Notes under the pieces: generated by a model
Database searches by the model: none
The model's input: the letters and a program-made list of their open reading frames with translations, nothing else
Told to the model about the DNA's origin: nothing
In this document: piece by piece, positions 63,837 to 64,000 of the stretch
Layout of the letters: the number at the start of each line of letters is the position of its first letter
Position numbering within the stretch: position 1 is the stretch's first letter
Source of the DNA: Lihuaxuella thermophila
Lineage (GTDB): Bacteria; Bacillota; Bacilli; Thermoactinomycetales; Thermoactinomycetaceae
DNA length: 64,000 nt
NCBI RefSeq assembly: GCF_900110165.1
Contig: NZ_FOCQ01000010.1
Span: 78,073-142,072, forward strand
Reading direction: 5' to 3'
Translations under genes and position numbers: made by a program

Positions 63837-63865
63837 TTGACACGATCTTGCGGGTGTGATAAGAT
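63837..63865 (+). promoter_or_regulatory. rRNA promoter P2
   Basis: Perfect TTGACA (63837-63842), 17-base spacer, TAAGAT (63860-63865) with an upstream TG. A boxA-like GTTCCTTGAAAACT follows at 63914-63927, as in Bacilli rRNA leaders. Confidence 0.8.
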
Positions 63866-63972
63866 GTATCTTGTCGCCGCGAGAGCGGTTGGTAACGAAA
63901 AAAGAAAGAAAGTGTTCCTTGAAAACTAAAGAGTGACACACGACCTGTTGATTCTTTTTGAGCAGTCAAACT

Positions 63973-64000
63973 TTGATGGAGAGTTTGATCCTGGCTCAGG
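63973..64000 (+). rRNA. 16S ribosomal RNA, first 28 bases only
   Basis: The universal 5' sequence AGAGTTTGATCCTGGCTCAG begins at 63980; the mature end is estimated about seven bases earlier. The rest lies beyond the window. Confidence 0.97.

Overview
This window looks like chromosome of a spore-former-type Bacillota (class Bacilli). The backbone order matches what I recall of Bacillus subtilis: tRNA cluster, thiL-tsaE-tsaB-rimI-tsaD, a convergent ABC-F gene (ydiF), rex, tatC, groES-groEL, then moxR-DUF58-tgpA, guanine riboswitch-guaA, pbuG and an rRNA operon. Signals are Gram-positive throughout: strong AGGAGG-type ribosome sites, frequent TTG and GTG starts, a CIRCE element, Rex, a 5' guanine riboswitch and rRNA promoters with a boxA-like leader. 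Base composition is mid-range, which suggests a thermophilic or moderate relative such as Thermoactinomycetaceae; that family guess is inference only.

Layout. 1-2.2 kb: small unknown genes, a Bax-inhibitor-1 family membrane protein and a secreted DUF3888 protein. 2.4-3.6 kb: twelve tRNA genes behind a strong promoter and before a terminator. 3.7-8.1 kb: thiamine-phosphate kinase, the tRNA t6A enzymes TsaE/TsaB/TsaD with RimI, and an Sfp-type phosphopantetheinyl transferase. 8.4-10.0 kb: an OppA-like lipoprotein, followed by a DnaA-box cluster and decayed genes.

10.8-22.6 kb is an accessory island inserted between tsaD and ydiF. It carries four CRISPR arrays with the same 30-nt repeat and nearly identical leaders: 6, 3 plus a fragment, 13, and 8 repeats. 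No cas gene is present in the window. Three arrays are preceded by a copy of a small two-CxxC protein gene, intact only at array 4. Arrays 1 and 4 are also followed by the 3' end of the ABC-F gene, so a whole gene-leader-array-ABC-F unit was duplicated. Between the arrays lie a three-gene ABC exporter with an M1-peptidase-like ectodomain, a DUF4309 lipoprotein-like secreted protein, an XRE-TPR (RRNPP-like) regulator and two small unknown genes.

22.6-26.9 kb returns to the backbone (ABC-F, 5-formyl-THF cyclo-ligase, Rex, TatC). 26.9-33.1 kb is a CtpI-like double P-type ATPase of about 1560 residues with four small accessory genes, one apparently frameshifted. 33.2-37.9 kb: CIRCE-controlled groES-groEL, an Rrf2 regulator, a DoxX gene with twin operator-like dyads, and an M23 peptidase. 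37.9-38.9 kb: a CotS/APH-like kinase.

39.0-54.2 kb is a sugar or glycan utilisation island: ROK repressor, divergent ABC importer, GH31-like glycosidase, Asp/Glu racemase-like protein, FGGY kinase, tandem metallo-beta-lactamase protein, GH38 alpha-mannosidase, SIS isomerase and a ROK kinase. Together they suggest import and cleavage of a mannose-containing or unusual glycoside followed by isomerisation and phosphorylation; the substrate cannot be read from sequence. 54.4-62.3 kb is backbone again, ending with a secreted gluzincin-like protein, tandem rRNA promoters and the first bases of a 16S rRNA gene.
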